From contig CABQLK010000006.1 in the NCBI GenBank assembly GCA_902465015.1, positions 1 to 64,000 of the forward strand: a stretch of 64,000 bases of DNA, in the 5' to 3' direction. Positions 42,175-50,291 of the stretch are shown piece by piece (the stretch's first letter is position 1; every line of letters begins with the position of its first letter). Source of the stretch: an uncultured Collinsella sp. (lineage in GTDB: Bacteria > Actinomycetota > Coriobacteriia > Coriobacteriales > Coriobacteriaceae). Under the pieces are notes generated by a model that had not been told where the DNA came from, made no database searches, and saw only the letters and a program-made list of their open reading frames with translations. The translations under genes and the position numbers were made by a program.

Positions 42175-43938
42175 ATGGCAGATTCCACCACTGATTACAA
42201 CAATCTAGATCCCTTAGGTGACGAGGCGGCGGTTGTCGATGAGGTCGATGCCGCCGTCTCGGGCGCTCGCAAAAAGCCGCGCGCTGTCGATATGGTCCCC
42301 GAGGAGCCCGACGCGATGGCGCCGGACGAGGAATACCAGCTCACGCCGGCGGGTCGTCGCGAACGCATTGGGCAGATTGTTCGCCTGGTCAAAAAGTACC
42401 GCGTGTGGGATAACCTCACGCCGGTTCGTTTGCGCCGCCTGCTCGAGGAGCTCGGCCCCATGTTCGTCAAGATGGGGCAGATTCTGGCCAACCGGTCCGA
42501 GATTCTGCCGCAACGCTTTTGCGATGAGCTGCGCCGCTTGCGCTCCGACGTGGAGCCGGTGCCGTACGAGGTAGTGCTCCGCTGCTTGGAAGAGGAATAC
42601 GGCCTGCGCCTGGGGGAGATGTTCGATGCGATCGACCCCAATCCGCTTGGTAGCGCATCGCTCGCGCAGGTGCACCGCGCTCGTCTGGTGACGGGCGAGG
42701 ACGTGGCCGTCAAGGTGCAGCGCCCCGGTGCGCAGCAGGTTATGGCACAGGACATCGATATCATCCGCTCGGTGGTGCGTATCGTTTCCAAGTTCGTCAA
42801 TACCGATCAATTCGTTGACCTGCACGGCGTAGTCGAGGAGCTGTGGACCTCGTTTCGCGAGGAGACCAACTTTTTGGCCGAGGCCAAAAACCTCAACGAC
42901 TTCTACGAGTTCCATAAGAGCGTTCATGGCGTGACGTGCCCTAAATCCTATCTGGACCTGTGCACCGAGCACGTGGTGGTCATGGATTACGTCGACGGCA
43001 TTTCGATCGCCGATCCTGAACGCTTAGTGGCCGAGGGCTATGACTTGGAAAAGATCGGTGCCGCGATTGTCGAGGACTACTCGACGCAGGTGCTCGACGA
43101 CGGCTTTTTTCATGCCGACCCGCATGCGGGAAACATCATTCTCAAGGACGGCATCGTTTACTTTATCGACTTGGGTATGGTCGGACGCATGTCGAGTCAC
43201 GATCGCGGTATCGTAAAGGACATGATTTTCGCCGTGGCCGAGGGTGACGTGCCCAAGCTCAAGAATTCGCTCATGCGCTTCGCCGTGACGCGTGGCGACT
43301 CGGCTGAGCTCGATCATTCGGCCTTTTTGTCCGATCTTGACTTTATCGTGGCTGACTTTGCGGGCCTCGACCTTAAAGACCTGGATATCGGCGAGTTTTT
43401 GACCTCGCTGCTAAACCTGGCGCGCAAAAACGATGTTGAGCTGCCGAGCGTGGTGACGATGTTCGCGCGCGGCATGGTGACGCTCGAGGGTTTGCTGACC
43501 GAGTACATGCCCAACGTCAACATGATCCAGATTATCCAGGCGCACATTAAAAACGAGAAAAGCACCTATGCGCGTGTGCGCGATATGGGACGCGATCTTG
43601 CCGCGAGCAGCTATCGCGCGGCAAAAGGCTCGCTCGAGGCGGCTGAGTACCTGGGGCTGGCTTCGCGCATGCTTACGCGCGGCCAGCTTAAGGTGAACAC
43701 GCAGATCATGAGCAGCGATAAGGCACTGCGACAGCTGGGCGGAATTATCGACCGCATGTCGATGGCTATCGTTATCGCCGGCCTGTTTATCGGTTCGTCG
43801 GTGGTGTACTACGCACGCATCGAGCCGGTTGTGTTTGGTATCCCGGTCATTGGCTTTATGGGCTACGTGAGCGCGCTGGTGCTGGCGCTTATGCTGGGCC
43901 GCAATATCTGGCTCAACAGCCACGGCGGCAAACACTAG
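42175..43938 (+). CDS. AarF/UbiB (ABC1/ADCK) atypical kinase-like membrane protein
   Basis: A 587-residue protein of the UbiB family. KMGQ near 99 is the KxGQ motif, ASLAQVHRA near 161-169 the alanine-rich loop, VAVKVQRPG near 178 the ATP-lysine, HADPHAGN near 310-317 the catalytic loop, and FIDLGM near 327 the metal-binding aspartate. Two membrane helices end the protein (~525-575). The family supports quinone or lipid metabolism through ATP hydrolysis; in organisms without ubiquinone the partner is unknown. The ~60-residue disordered acidic N-terminus is unusual. The upstream gene is eight bases away. Confidence 0.9.
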   Translation: MADSTTDYNNLDPLGDEAAVVDEVDAAVSGARKKPRAVDMVPEEPDAMAPDEEYQLTPAGRRERIGQIVRLVKKYRVWDNLTPVRLRRLLEELGPMFVKMGQILANRSEILPQRFCDELRRLRSDVEPVPYEVVLRCLEEEYGLRLGEMFDAIDPNPLGSASLAQVHRARLVTGEDVAVKVQRPGAQQVMAQDIDIIRSVVRIVSKFVNTDQFVDLHGVVEELWTSFREETNFLAEAKNLNDFYEFHKSVHGVTCPKSYLDLCTEHVVVMDYVDGISIADPERLVAEGYDLEKIGAAIVEDYSTQVLDDGFFHADPHAGNIILKDGIVYFIDLGMVGRMSSHDRGIVKDMIFAVAEGDVPKLKNSLMRFAVTRGDSAELDHSAFLSDLDFIVADFAGLDLKDLDIGEFLTSLLNLARKNDVELPSVVTMFARGMVTLEGLLTEYMPNVNMIQIIQAHIKNEKSTYARVRDMGRDLAASSYRAAKGSLEAAEYLGLASRMLTRGQLKVNTQIMSSDKALRQLGGIIDRMSMAIVIAGLFIGSSVVYYARIEPVVFGIPVIGFMGYVSALVLALMLGRNIWLNSHGGKH

Positions 43939-44030
43939 AGGCTGCGACCGTCACCGCATTTTCCTATCGCAAACAATAGCTTTTACCTTGGGCTTCGCCT
44001 GTGTGTGGGGCCCTTTTGCGTGATACCATT

Positions 44031-44058
44031 TTGACGGTAATAATCGATGGCCTAGATG
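44031..44058 (+). promoter_or_regulatory. Candidate promoter of the riboswitch operon
   Basis: TTGACG (44031-44036) and TAGATG (44053-44058) are separated by 16 bases, just before the cobalamin riboswitch aptamer. Confidence 0.5.
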
Positions 44059-44061
44059 GTG

Positions 44062-44223
44062 GTGCGGAGACGCACGAACGCGCGGTTTTCCTGCGCGTTT
44101 GGGAGAATCGGGGTGCAAGTCCCCGGCTGTACCAGTAACCGTAATTCCTCTTGGCTCGGGATGTTCGCGTCGCAGATCGGACGACGCACCTGAGCCGTTA
44201 AGGTTAAGTCGGATCGCCTCCCA
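44062..44223 (+). promoter_or_regulatory. Cobalamin (B12) riboswitch
   Basis: The aptamer core is readable: GGGAGAATCGGGGTGCAAGT then CCCCGGCTGTACCAGTAACC, matching the conserved GGGAA, CCGGTG/CCGG-type P4 hairpin and the GCTG/CCxGxAACxGT junction (the B12 box). Further on, AAGTCGGATCGCCTCCC (44205-44221) matches the 3' conserved strand. No U-tract terminator follows. The start codon lies 65 bases downstream of a small GCGGC/GCCGC hairpin, so translational control is likely. It should switch off the two downstream DUF4430 genes when corrinoid is plentiful. Confidence 0.9.
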
Positions 44224-44288
44224 TCTTGCATGCGGCTGCGGCGTATGCCGCCGGTGTGCATAGGGCTCTGGAGGGAAGGGGGACCCCG

Positions 44289-47200
44289 ATGGGGGAACTC
44301 GAGCGTAACATGCGCGATGACGTGGGGCAGCCTCAAGGCAACGCTCCAAGTACAGACAATGGGGGACAAATGGATATGTTTGAGGACGAGCGCGAGCGCG
44401 CCTCGCTGCATCGCCGTGGCGCGATTGCACGCGGCGTAGCCAAGCGCGGCCTGGTGGCATTCCTGGCCTTCGCGATGGCCTTTGGCACCACGCCGGCTCA
44501 GCTGTGGGCCGAGGGCGCCGAGGGCATTGCCGAGGCTGTGGCTCAGGCTACGACGCCGGGCGAGGACGCAGCGCTTGCGGGCGGTGCCGCTGAGCAGAGC
44601 GGCGCCGAGGTTTCGGATTCTGGGAGCGCGCCTGCAGCTAGTGCCGCCGCAAACGAGGCAGCAACTGGCGACGAAGGCTCGGCGACGGGGGAGAGCCCTG
44701 CCACGAGCGAGCAGTCTTCGACGGCATCCGCTGGCCAAGCAGGATCTGCCGCCGCGGCTGCCGTCCAGACAGAGAACCCGACAGAAACTGGCGATGTCGT
44801 CAAGAAGCAAATCGAGGTCTCGTTCTCGATTATCGGCACCGATGCCGACGGCAAGGCTCAGACCTGGGTGGCGCCTACGCAGCTCAAGCTCGACGAGGGC
44901 GCGACGGCTGCGGATGCCTTCATTAAGCTGCAGGAGAAGACGGGCTTCAAGGCGAAGTACGATCCGAACACGGCATACGGTTTCTACCTCGAAAGCATCA
45001 CCTCCCCGAGCGATGGCCGCACGCTTGCCTACGATCCGACGACTCATGCCTACTGGCAGCTGTTCGTCGACGGCGCGTCTTCCTCGGTTGGCGCGAGCAG
45101 CGTCAAACTCACCCAGGGGCAGAAGATTGAGTTTGCCTATACGGCTGGTAGCGCGTCCCCTGTCGTTAAGGACCAGCTTGCTGCGAATGTGACCGTCATT
45201 GGTCGCGATGCCCAGGGCAAGACTCAGACCTGGGTCGACAACGCGCAGTATGTGGTGACGTCCGGTTCGAGCGCGCTTGATCTTACGAAGGTCGCGCTTG
45301 AGGCGAATGATATTGACGCCGTTGCTGCGGGCTCCTTCATTCTGAGCCTTAAGTACAACGGTGTTGAGCTGGGTACGCCCCAAGATTATTCGACCTATTG
45401 GCAGCTGTTTATCAACGGCAAGTCGAGTGACTATACGGCGGACAATGTCACCATCCATGCTGGCGATACCGTCACGTGGTTCTACGGTGGCTGGGGAGAC
45501 CAGTTGCCGTCCGATTCTGTCCATGTTTCCGTTCAGGTGCTTGGCAAGGACAAGGACGGCAAGCAGCAGGTTTGGGCTTCGACGGGCCAGACGAGTCTCA
45601 AGGCGGGCTCTACTGCTAAGGACCTGTTGGAGCAGGCTGGTCTTAAACTCAAAGCTACAGAAGAGTCTTGGGGTTGGTACCTTAGGGGCATTACCTCGCC
45701 GCTTGACGGTAAGACCTATTGTGGCTCTGATGCTGCGACCAATAGCTATTGGCGCTTCTACGTAAAGGGCAAGTCCGACGCAAAGTATAAGTTCGCCGAC
45801 GTTGGCGCTGGTGCCTACGAGCTCCATGAGGGTGACGCCGTCACCTTTATGTATGCTGGCGACAGCGATGCCCTCCCTGGTCAGGTGCTTGGATCCGCCG
45901 ATATCATCGGCCCCGATGTCAACGGCAACAATACTCGCTGGGGCTCGGCAAGCAATGTTTCCCTGCCCGAAGGCTCTACGGCTCAGGACCTTATTGAGAC
46001 GGTTCTGAAGGCGAAGGGCATTGATTACAAGGCCTCCCAGAGTGGTGCATACTGGTCCATTACTTCGCCGTTCGAAGACAAGTCTTACGGCTATGATGGT
46101 GCGACCGGTAAATACTGGCATCTGTATATCAACGGAGAGTCCTCATCTCTCTGTGCCAACCAGGTCACGCTCAAGAGCGGCGACAAGGTTACATTTGCCT
46201 ACACCACCGAAAAATCGCCCATGCCCGATCCCGACAAGATTGTCGTGGACCCGAGTGCGACGACTCCTAATTGGGATGCCGAGTGGGCCGGCTACGGCAA
46301 CAGTGGCAACGGTTCGACCGTAACGGATGCCAAGACGCCTGCGCAGGCCGCCGGTCTTAAGTGGGCCTTCGATTGGAAGGCCGAGTCTGGCCAGCAGTAT
46401 GCCAACTGCAGCGAGCCTGTCATCGCTAACGGCTTTGTGTACATCGCGACCGAGAACGAGCTCATTAAGATCGATTCGTCCACGGGCAAAAAGGTTGCCT
46501 CTGCGCCGCTTGCCTCTAAGGTGAGCTATACCTCTCGCCCGATCTATACCAATGGCCTTATCATCGTTCCGCTCAACGGCGGTGCGGTCCAGGCGATTAC
46601 TGCAGACAAGCTGATCTGCAAGTGGCTGTCGCCTGGTTTGACGGACTTGACGCAGAGCTCCTGCACCGTCGTTTCGGACGGCGAGCACGTCTATGTAGGC
46701 TCGGTCGATATTTCGTATGACGAGAATTACAACGCGACCTACGGCAACGGCTCCTTTATGCGCATTAAGATTGCCACGGGCGAAGTTTCTTGGCAGAACA
46801 TTGACGCTTCCGAGGGCTATTACTGGACTGGTGCGGCTTTGACGGATAAGTATGCCATCGTTCCTACGAGCGCGGGTACGCTTAAGTGCATTGATAAGAC
46901 GACGGGCGATGTCGTTTCGACCATGAAGCTCGGCGCTGTCGCAAATGCCGATTGCATTGCCGATCCGTCCAATGGTTCGACCTTCTATCAGATGACGCAC
47001 GACGGAAAGCTCCATGTGATTTCGCTTTCGGCGAAGGGCGTGCTGAGTGAACAGAAGACGGTTGATCTGGGCCTTACGAATAATCTGAGCGCCCCTGCGG
47101 TGTCTGGTGACAATCTGATTGTCGGCGGACAGACGGCTACTGGCTCTGCTCTGGTTCTCTATAACCTGAAGACGGGTAAGACCACGATGGTCGCTGCTGC

Positions 47201-48119
47201 CGACGGCAAGGCGCTGCCGGCTGGCCTCAACGGTATTGCTGCTACTCCGCTGGTGAGTGTTCAGGGCGGCAAGACCTATGTGTACTTCACCGTTAACAGC
47301 GCGGATAGCAAGGATTACGTCAACTACTCTGCTGGTGGTGGCGTGTATCGCTATACGCTCGGCGATGCAGAGGCGACGCAGATTTATGATGCGGCTGGCC
47401 ATTACCAGTACTGTGACTCTCCGGTCATTGCCGATGCTTCTGGCAATCTCTACTACATCAATGATTCGGGCACGCTGTTTAAACTTGGAGCTGTCGAGTC
47501 TTGGACGGTTGCCTTTAACTCCAACGGCGGGTCTGCTTGCGACACTAAGTTTGTTGCTACGGCCGATGGCAAGCTGGTCAAGCCGGCCGATCCGACGCGC
47601 GATGGCTACACTTTCGGCGGTTGGTATACCGATGAGGCTTGCACGCAGGCGTATGACTTTAGCACGCCGGTGACGGCCGATCTGACGCTGTATGCCAAGT
47701 GGACCAAGAATGCCGTTAACCCTGGCGGTAATGGCGGCGCTGGTTCGAATGGCGGCGGCGGTTCTGGTACCGGTACTGGTTCCGGCACTGGCGCTGGCAC
47801 TGGCACGGGTTCCGGCTCCGGCTCGAAGGGCGGCGCTGTCGCCCCGGGTCATAAGCCGACGACCAAGACGACGGTGTCGACCAAGACCGAGACCAAGGAC
47901 AACAAGTCCGACAAGAAGGATGAGAAGAAGTCTGACAAGAAGGACAACAAGTCCGACAAGAAGTCCGATACGGGTGCTGCTTCCACGACCACTGCTAAGA
48001 AGTCCTCTAGTGCTTCCGAGCAGGAGACTGGCACCAACCCGCTCGCCATTGTTGGCGTTGCCGCCGGCGTCATCGGTCTCGCCATCGTCGGCGTGTTCGT
48101 GTTCACCAAACGTCGGTAG
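44289..48119 (+). CDS. Surface protein with four DUF4430 (transcobalamin-like) domains, beta-propeller and membrane anchor
   Basis: A 1276-residue exported protein under a B12 riboswitch. A signal peptide with core GLVAFLAFAMAFGTTPA lies near 58-75. A low-complexity Ala/Ser/Glu linker precedes four DUF4430 repeats (~175-290, 295-410, 411-533, 534-645), each ending YW(Q/R/H)(L/F)(F/Y)(V/I)xG. A PQQ-like propeller spans ~684-1067, then one InlB B-repeat (~1071-1139, GYTFGGWYTDEAC). A Gly/Ser/Thr stretch and Lys/Asp-rich spacer reach a C-terminal helix ending KRR. There is no canonical LPxTG. DUF4430 is the transcobalamin C-terminal fold, so corrinoid binding is inferred. ATG 44289 follows AAGGGGG; earlier in-frame ATGs sit against the riboswitch. 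Confidence 0.85.
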   Translation: MGELERNMRDDVGQPQGNAPSTDNGGQMDMFEDERERASLHRRGAIARGVAKRGLVAFLAFAMAFGTTPAQLWAEGAEGIAEAVAQATTPGEDAALAGGAAEQSGAEVSDSGSAPAASAAANEAATGDEGSATGESPATSEQSSTASAGQAGSAAAAAVQTENPTETGDVVKKQIEVSFSIIGTDADGKAQTWVAPTQLKLDEGATAADAFIKLQEKTGFKAKYDPNTAYGFYLESITSPSDGRTLAYDPTTHAYWQLFVDGASSSVGASSVKLTQGQKIEFAYTAGSASPVVKDQLAANVTVIGRDAQGKTQTWVDNAQYVVTSGSSALDLTKVALEANDIDAVAAGSFILSLKYNGVELGTPQDYSTYWQLFINGKSSDYTADNVTIHAGDTVTWFYGGWGDQLPSDSVHVSVQVLGKDKDGKQQVWASTGQTSLKAGSTAKDLLEQAGLKLKATEESWGWYLRGITSPLDGKTYCGSDAATNSYWRFYVKGKSDAKYKFADVGAGAYELHEGDAVTFMYAGDSDALPGQVLGSADIIGPDVNGNNTRWGSASNVSLPEGSTAQDLIETVLKAKGIDYKASQSGAYWSITSPFEDKSYGYDGATGKYWHLYINGESSSLCANQVTLKSGDKVTFAYTTEKSPMPDPDKIVVDPSATTPNWDAEWAGYGNSGNGSTVTDAKTPAQAAGLKWAFDWKAESGQQYANCSEPVIANGFVYIATENELIKIDSSTGKKVASAPLASKVSYTSRPIYTNGLIIVPLNGGAVQAITADKLICKWLSPGLTDLTQSSCTVVSDGEHVYVGSVDISYDENYNATYGNGSFMRIKIATGEVSWQNIDASEGYYWTGAALTDKYAIVPTSAGTLKCIDKTTGDVVSTMKLGAVANADCIADPSNGSTFYQMTHDGKLHVISLSAKGVLSEQKTVDLGLTNNLSAPAVSGDNLIVGGQTATGSALVLYNLKTGKTTMVAAADGKALPAGLNGIAATPLVSVQGGKTYVYFTVNSADSKDYVNYSAGGGVYRYTLGDAEATQIYDAAGHYQYCDSPVIADASGNLYYINDSGTLFKLGAVESWTVAFNSNGGSACDTKFVATADGKLVKPADPTRDGYTFGGWYTDEACTQAYDFSTPVTADLTLYAKWTKNAVNPGGNGGAGSNGGGGSGTGTGSGTGAGTGTGSGSGSKGGAVAPGHKPTTKTTVSTKTETKDNKSDKKDEKKSDKKDNKSDKKSDTGAASTTTAKKSSSASEQETGTNPLAIVGVAAGVIGLAIVGVFVFTKRR

Positions 48120-48128
48120 GTGAGGGTT

Positions 48129-49031
48129 GTGTCCAATAAATCCAAGGACGCTGACCCCAAGCAACCAGATTCCTCGTTCATTCAGTTCGACGATGCAAAG
48201 CAACAGGGCGCCGCTTCGGCGGCGTCCGCCTCTCGTCGCAAGGCGCTCCTTGGCGTTCTTGCTGCCGCGTGCACCATTCTGATCGTCGTCTCGCTGGGCT
48301 TCGTCCATCCTTCCGAGAGCGGCGCCTGGTCCATTGACTGGATCGTTCAGACCGTGACGGGGGAGAGCGTCGTCGCCAAGGACACCAAGGGGTCTGGCTC
48401 GTCTGCCGCTTCGGGCGAGGCTAGTTCCAAGGATTCCAAATCTTCGAATGATGCAAAAGACGAGCCCAAGGGTTCGAACGACGCCAAGGACGATTCCGAG
48501 TCTTCAAACAAGGAATCGGACAAAAACTCGGATAGCAAGAAGTCCGAGGACCGGGGCGGCAAGAAGTCTGGCGATAAATCCGCTGCCCAAAATACGGGAG
48601 CCGGTGATACTTCCAATGCGTCTGGCGGTGCTTCTTCGGGCGGTGGCCAGTCGTCTGATGGAGCCTCATCCTCTAATGGTGGAAATGCCTCCTCGGGCAG
48701 CCAAAGCGGCTCACAGGAGTCCAACTACGTTACGGTGACGGTTTCGGTCACATCGAGCGCTGTGGGCAATCCCGTGTCCTCTGGCGGCACCTTTACCTTT
48801 AACGAAGGCGCCACCGTTTACGATGCCCTGTGCGCGCTGGGCCTTTCTGTCAACGCACACGGCTCATCGTACGGCACGTATGTTTCTGCGATTGGTGGTT
48901 TGGCCGAGAAACAGTACGGCGGCACGAGCGGCTGGATGTACTCCGTCAACGGCACAACGCCCATGACGGCCTGCAGTAACTACGTTCTCTCCAATGGTGA
49001 CAACGTCGTTTGGTATTACGTAACGGGCTAG
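48129..49031 (+). CDS. Membrane-tethered DUF4430 protein
   Basis: A 300-residue protein with a cytosolic N-terminus, a membrane helix at about 38-57 (ALLGVLAAACTILIVVSLGF), a long Ser/Lys/Asp/Gly-rich disordered spacer (~80-200) and one C-terminal DUF4430 domain (~203-300) with SGWMYSVNGTTP. It is probably the membrane-proximal partner of the preceding protein and shares its riboswitch. GTG 48129 is chosen since GTGAGG lies just upstream, though spacing is short; GTG 48120 directly after the preceding stop is the alternative. A strong terminator follows. Confidence 0.82.
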   Translation: MSNKSKDADPKQPDSSFIQFDDAKQQGAASAASASRRKALLGVLAAACTILIVVSLGFVHPSESGAWSIDWIVQTVTGESVVAKDTKGSGSSAASGEASSKDSKSSNDAKDEPKGSNDAKDDSESSNKESDKNSDSKKSEDRGGKKSGDKSAAQNTGAGDTSNASGGASSGGGQSSDGASSSNGGNASSGSQSGSQESNYVTVTVSVTSSAVGNPVSSGGTFTFNEGATVYDALCALGLSVNAHGSSYGTYVSAIGGLAEKQYGGTSGWMYSVNGTTPMTACSNYVLSNGDNVVWYYVTG

Positions 49032-49053
49032 AGGCCTCGACATAGCGCGCCAG

Positions 49054-49091
49054 ACGGGCGGTTCGGACCAACATCCGGACCGCCCGTTTTT
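49054..49091 (+). terminator. Terminator of the DUF4430 operon
   Basis: A 13-bp perfect stem (49054-49066 with 49075-49087) and an 8-base loop are followed by five T residues. Confidence 0.93.
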
Positions 49092-49130
49092 CATGCGAAT
49101 GGGACTGGGTCGCCGGGTCTCTCGGCAAAC

Positions 49131-49164
49131 AAAAAACCGGTTGGAACGGGAATTCCAACCGGTT
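49131..49164 (-). terminator. Terminator of GtrA gene 1
   Basis: A 12-bp minus-strand stem (49153-49164 with 49135-49146) is followed by a T6 run (49136-49131). Confidence 0.9.
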
Positions 49165-49190
49165 ATACATTCAAGCAAATAGTGAATCGA

Positions 49191-49598
49191 CTACGACCGT
49201 GCGCCCTCGAGGAAGAAGCGGCGGCTGAAGTAGTTGTACCAGGTGACGAGGAACGTGGCGATGGCCTTCATGGCCTGGTAGCCGATGCTCAAAAACGTGA
49301 CGCCCACAAACATGTACAGGTCGTTGAGGCCCAGGCCGATCACCGACAGGATGGTGAAGATCGTGAACTCGCGCTTGCGGCTCATGCCTTCGCGGTGGTC
49401 GAACACGTACTTCATGCTGAGCCAGTAGTTGACCACGACGGACGTGATAAACGAAACCGTGGTGCTCATCAAAAAGTCGAGGTGGAACAGCTCGACGAGC
49501 GCAATGAGCATGCCCCAGTCGATGCCAAAGGAGATAAGACCCACGACAGCAAACTTGAGGAACTGCTTGGTATGAGGTTGTGCCAGCGCCTTGCGCAC
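49191..49598 (-). CDS. GtrA family membrane protein 1
   Basis: A 135-residue protein with four TM helices in the GtrA/DPMS family, thought to help move or flip polyprenyl-linked sugars for envelope glycans. KFAVVGLISFGIDW near 14-27 is the family opening. SMKYVFDHREGMSRKREF near 61-78 is a basic loop. Start is GTG 49598 with a weak GGATG site. A closely similar paralogue lies 220 bp upstream. No glycosyltransferase is adjacent. Confidence 0.85.
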   Translation of the reverse strand: MRKALAQPHTKQFLKFAVVGLISFGIDWGMLIALVELFHLDFLMSTTVSFITSVVVNYWLSMKYVFDHREGMSRKREFTIFTILSVIGLGLNDLYMFVGVTFLSIGYQAMKAIATFLVTWYNYFSRRFFLEGARS

Positions 49599-49696
49599 GT
49601 AATCACATCCAATGCGTTGATGAATCGAGCAGAGGATACTTTAGAGCTTTTACAAGGGAAACGTAAGGTCTTTGCCAAGAACTATATGAACTCGCC

Positions 49697-49743
49697 AAAT
49701 TTTCAAGAGCTAATCCGCAAACGTTGAAAATTTGCCCGTAAAC
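49697..49743. promoter_or_regulatory. Inverted repeat upstream of GtrA gene 1
   Basis: AAATTTTCAA (49697-49706) and TTGAAAATTT (49734-49743) are perfect inverted copies with a 27-base spacer, ~100-145 bases before the GtrA start. An operator or an end structure for the upstream paralogue is possible. Confidence 0.35.
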
Positions 49744-49751
49744 GAGCGACA

Positions 49752-49791
49752 CCCACGGACGATACTGCGCTGAGTGCGCGTCGTCCGTGGG
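49752..49791. repeat. Strong hairpin between GtrA genes
   Basis: An 11-bp perfect stem (49752-49762 with 49781-49791) with a small inner GCGC hairpin. It lies just after the stop of GtrA gene 2. There is no clear T tract, so it is a weak terminator or an mRNA-stabilising hairpin. Confidence 0.55.
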
Positions 49792-49817
49792 CGCCGTAAT
49801 GCTGCAGGGGTTTCGAG

Positions 49818-50213
49818 CTATTTTGTCTCGTCGCCCTCCAGGAAGATTTTTCGGGTCACAAAGTTGTAGACCATGACAAGCGCGGTGGCGCAGATCTTGG
49901 CGATATTGGCCTCGAGTCCCAGGCCGGCGTTGAGCGCCAGCACGATGCCGTCGTTGAGCACCAAACCGATCACGGACAGCACGACAAAGATGATGAACTC
50001 GCGGCGGCGGCTCATGCCTTCCTTGTGCGCAAACACGTACTTCATGCTTGCGAGGTAGTTAAAGATGAGTGAGATGATAAAGCCGCTGGTGTTGGCGATT
50101 AGGATGTTGAGGCCCAGACCGTAGTGGAGCAGATTCATAATGCCAAAGTCGATAACCGTGGCAATGACACCGACGACGCCAAATTTCATGATCTGCGCAA
50201 GGAGCTTTTGCAT
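49818..50213 (-). CDS. GtrA family membrane protein 2
   Basis: A 131-residue four-TM GtrA protein. SMKYVFAHKEGMSRRREF is nearly identical to the loop of its neighbour, so the two arose by tandem duplication. ATG 50213 is preferred because AAGGCAGG lies five bases upstream; a longer frame from a TTG at 50276 would add a non-conserved N-terminus. It lies 78 bases downstream of fbp on the same strand and may be co-transcribed with it. Confidence 0.85.
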   Translation of the reverse strand: MQKLLAQIMKFGVVGVIATVIDFGIMNLLHYGLGLNILIANTSGFIISLIFNYLASMKYVFAHKEGMSRRREFIIFVVLSVIGLVLNDGIVLALNAGLGLEANIAKICATALVMVYNFVTRKIFLEGDETK

Positions 50214-50291
50214 GGTACCTGCCTTAGGGTGGCGCGGGGACGCCATGGGGATGACAAACTCAGCAAGTTTAGCCAATCCCCGCGGGTGGGG

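Noticed and set aside
46143..48308. Minus-strand frame of ~720 codons opposite the DUF4430/propeller protein
   Set aside because: The plus-strand protein has clear domains, a signal peptide and a riboswitch; the antisense product is an Arg/Leu-rich shadow.
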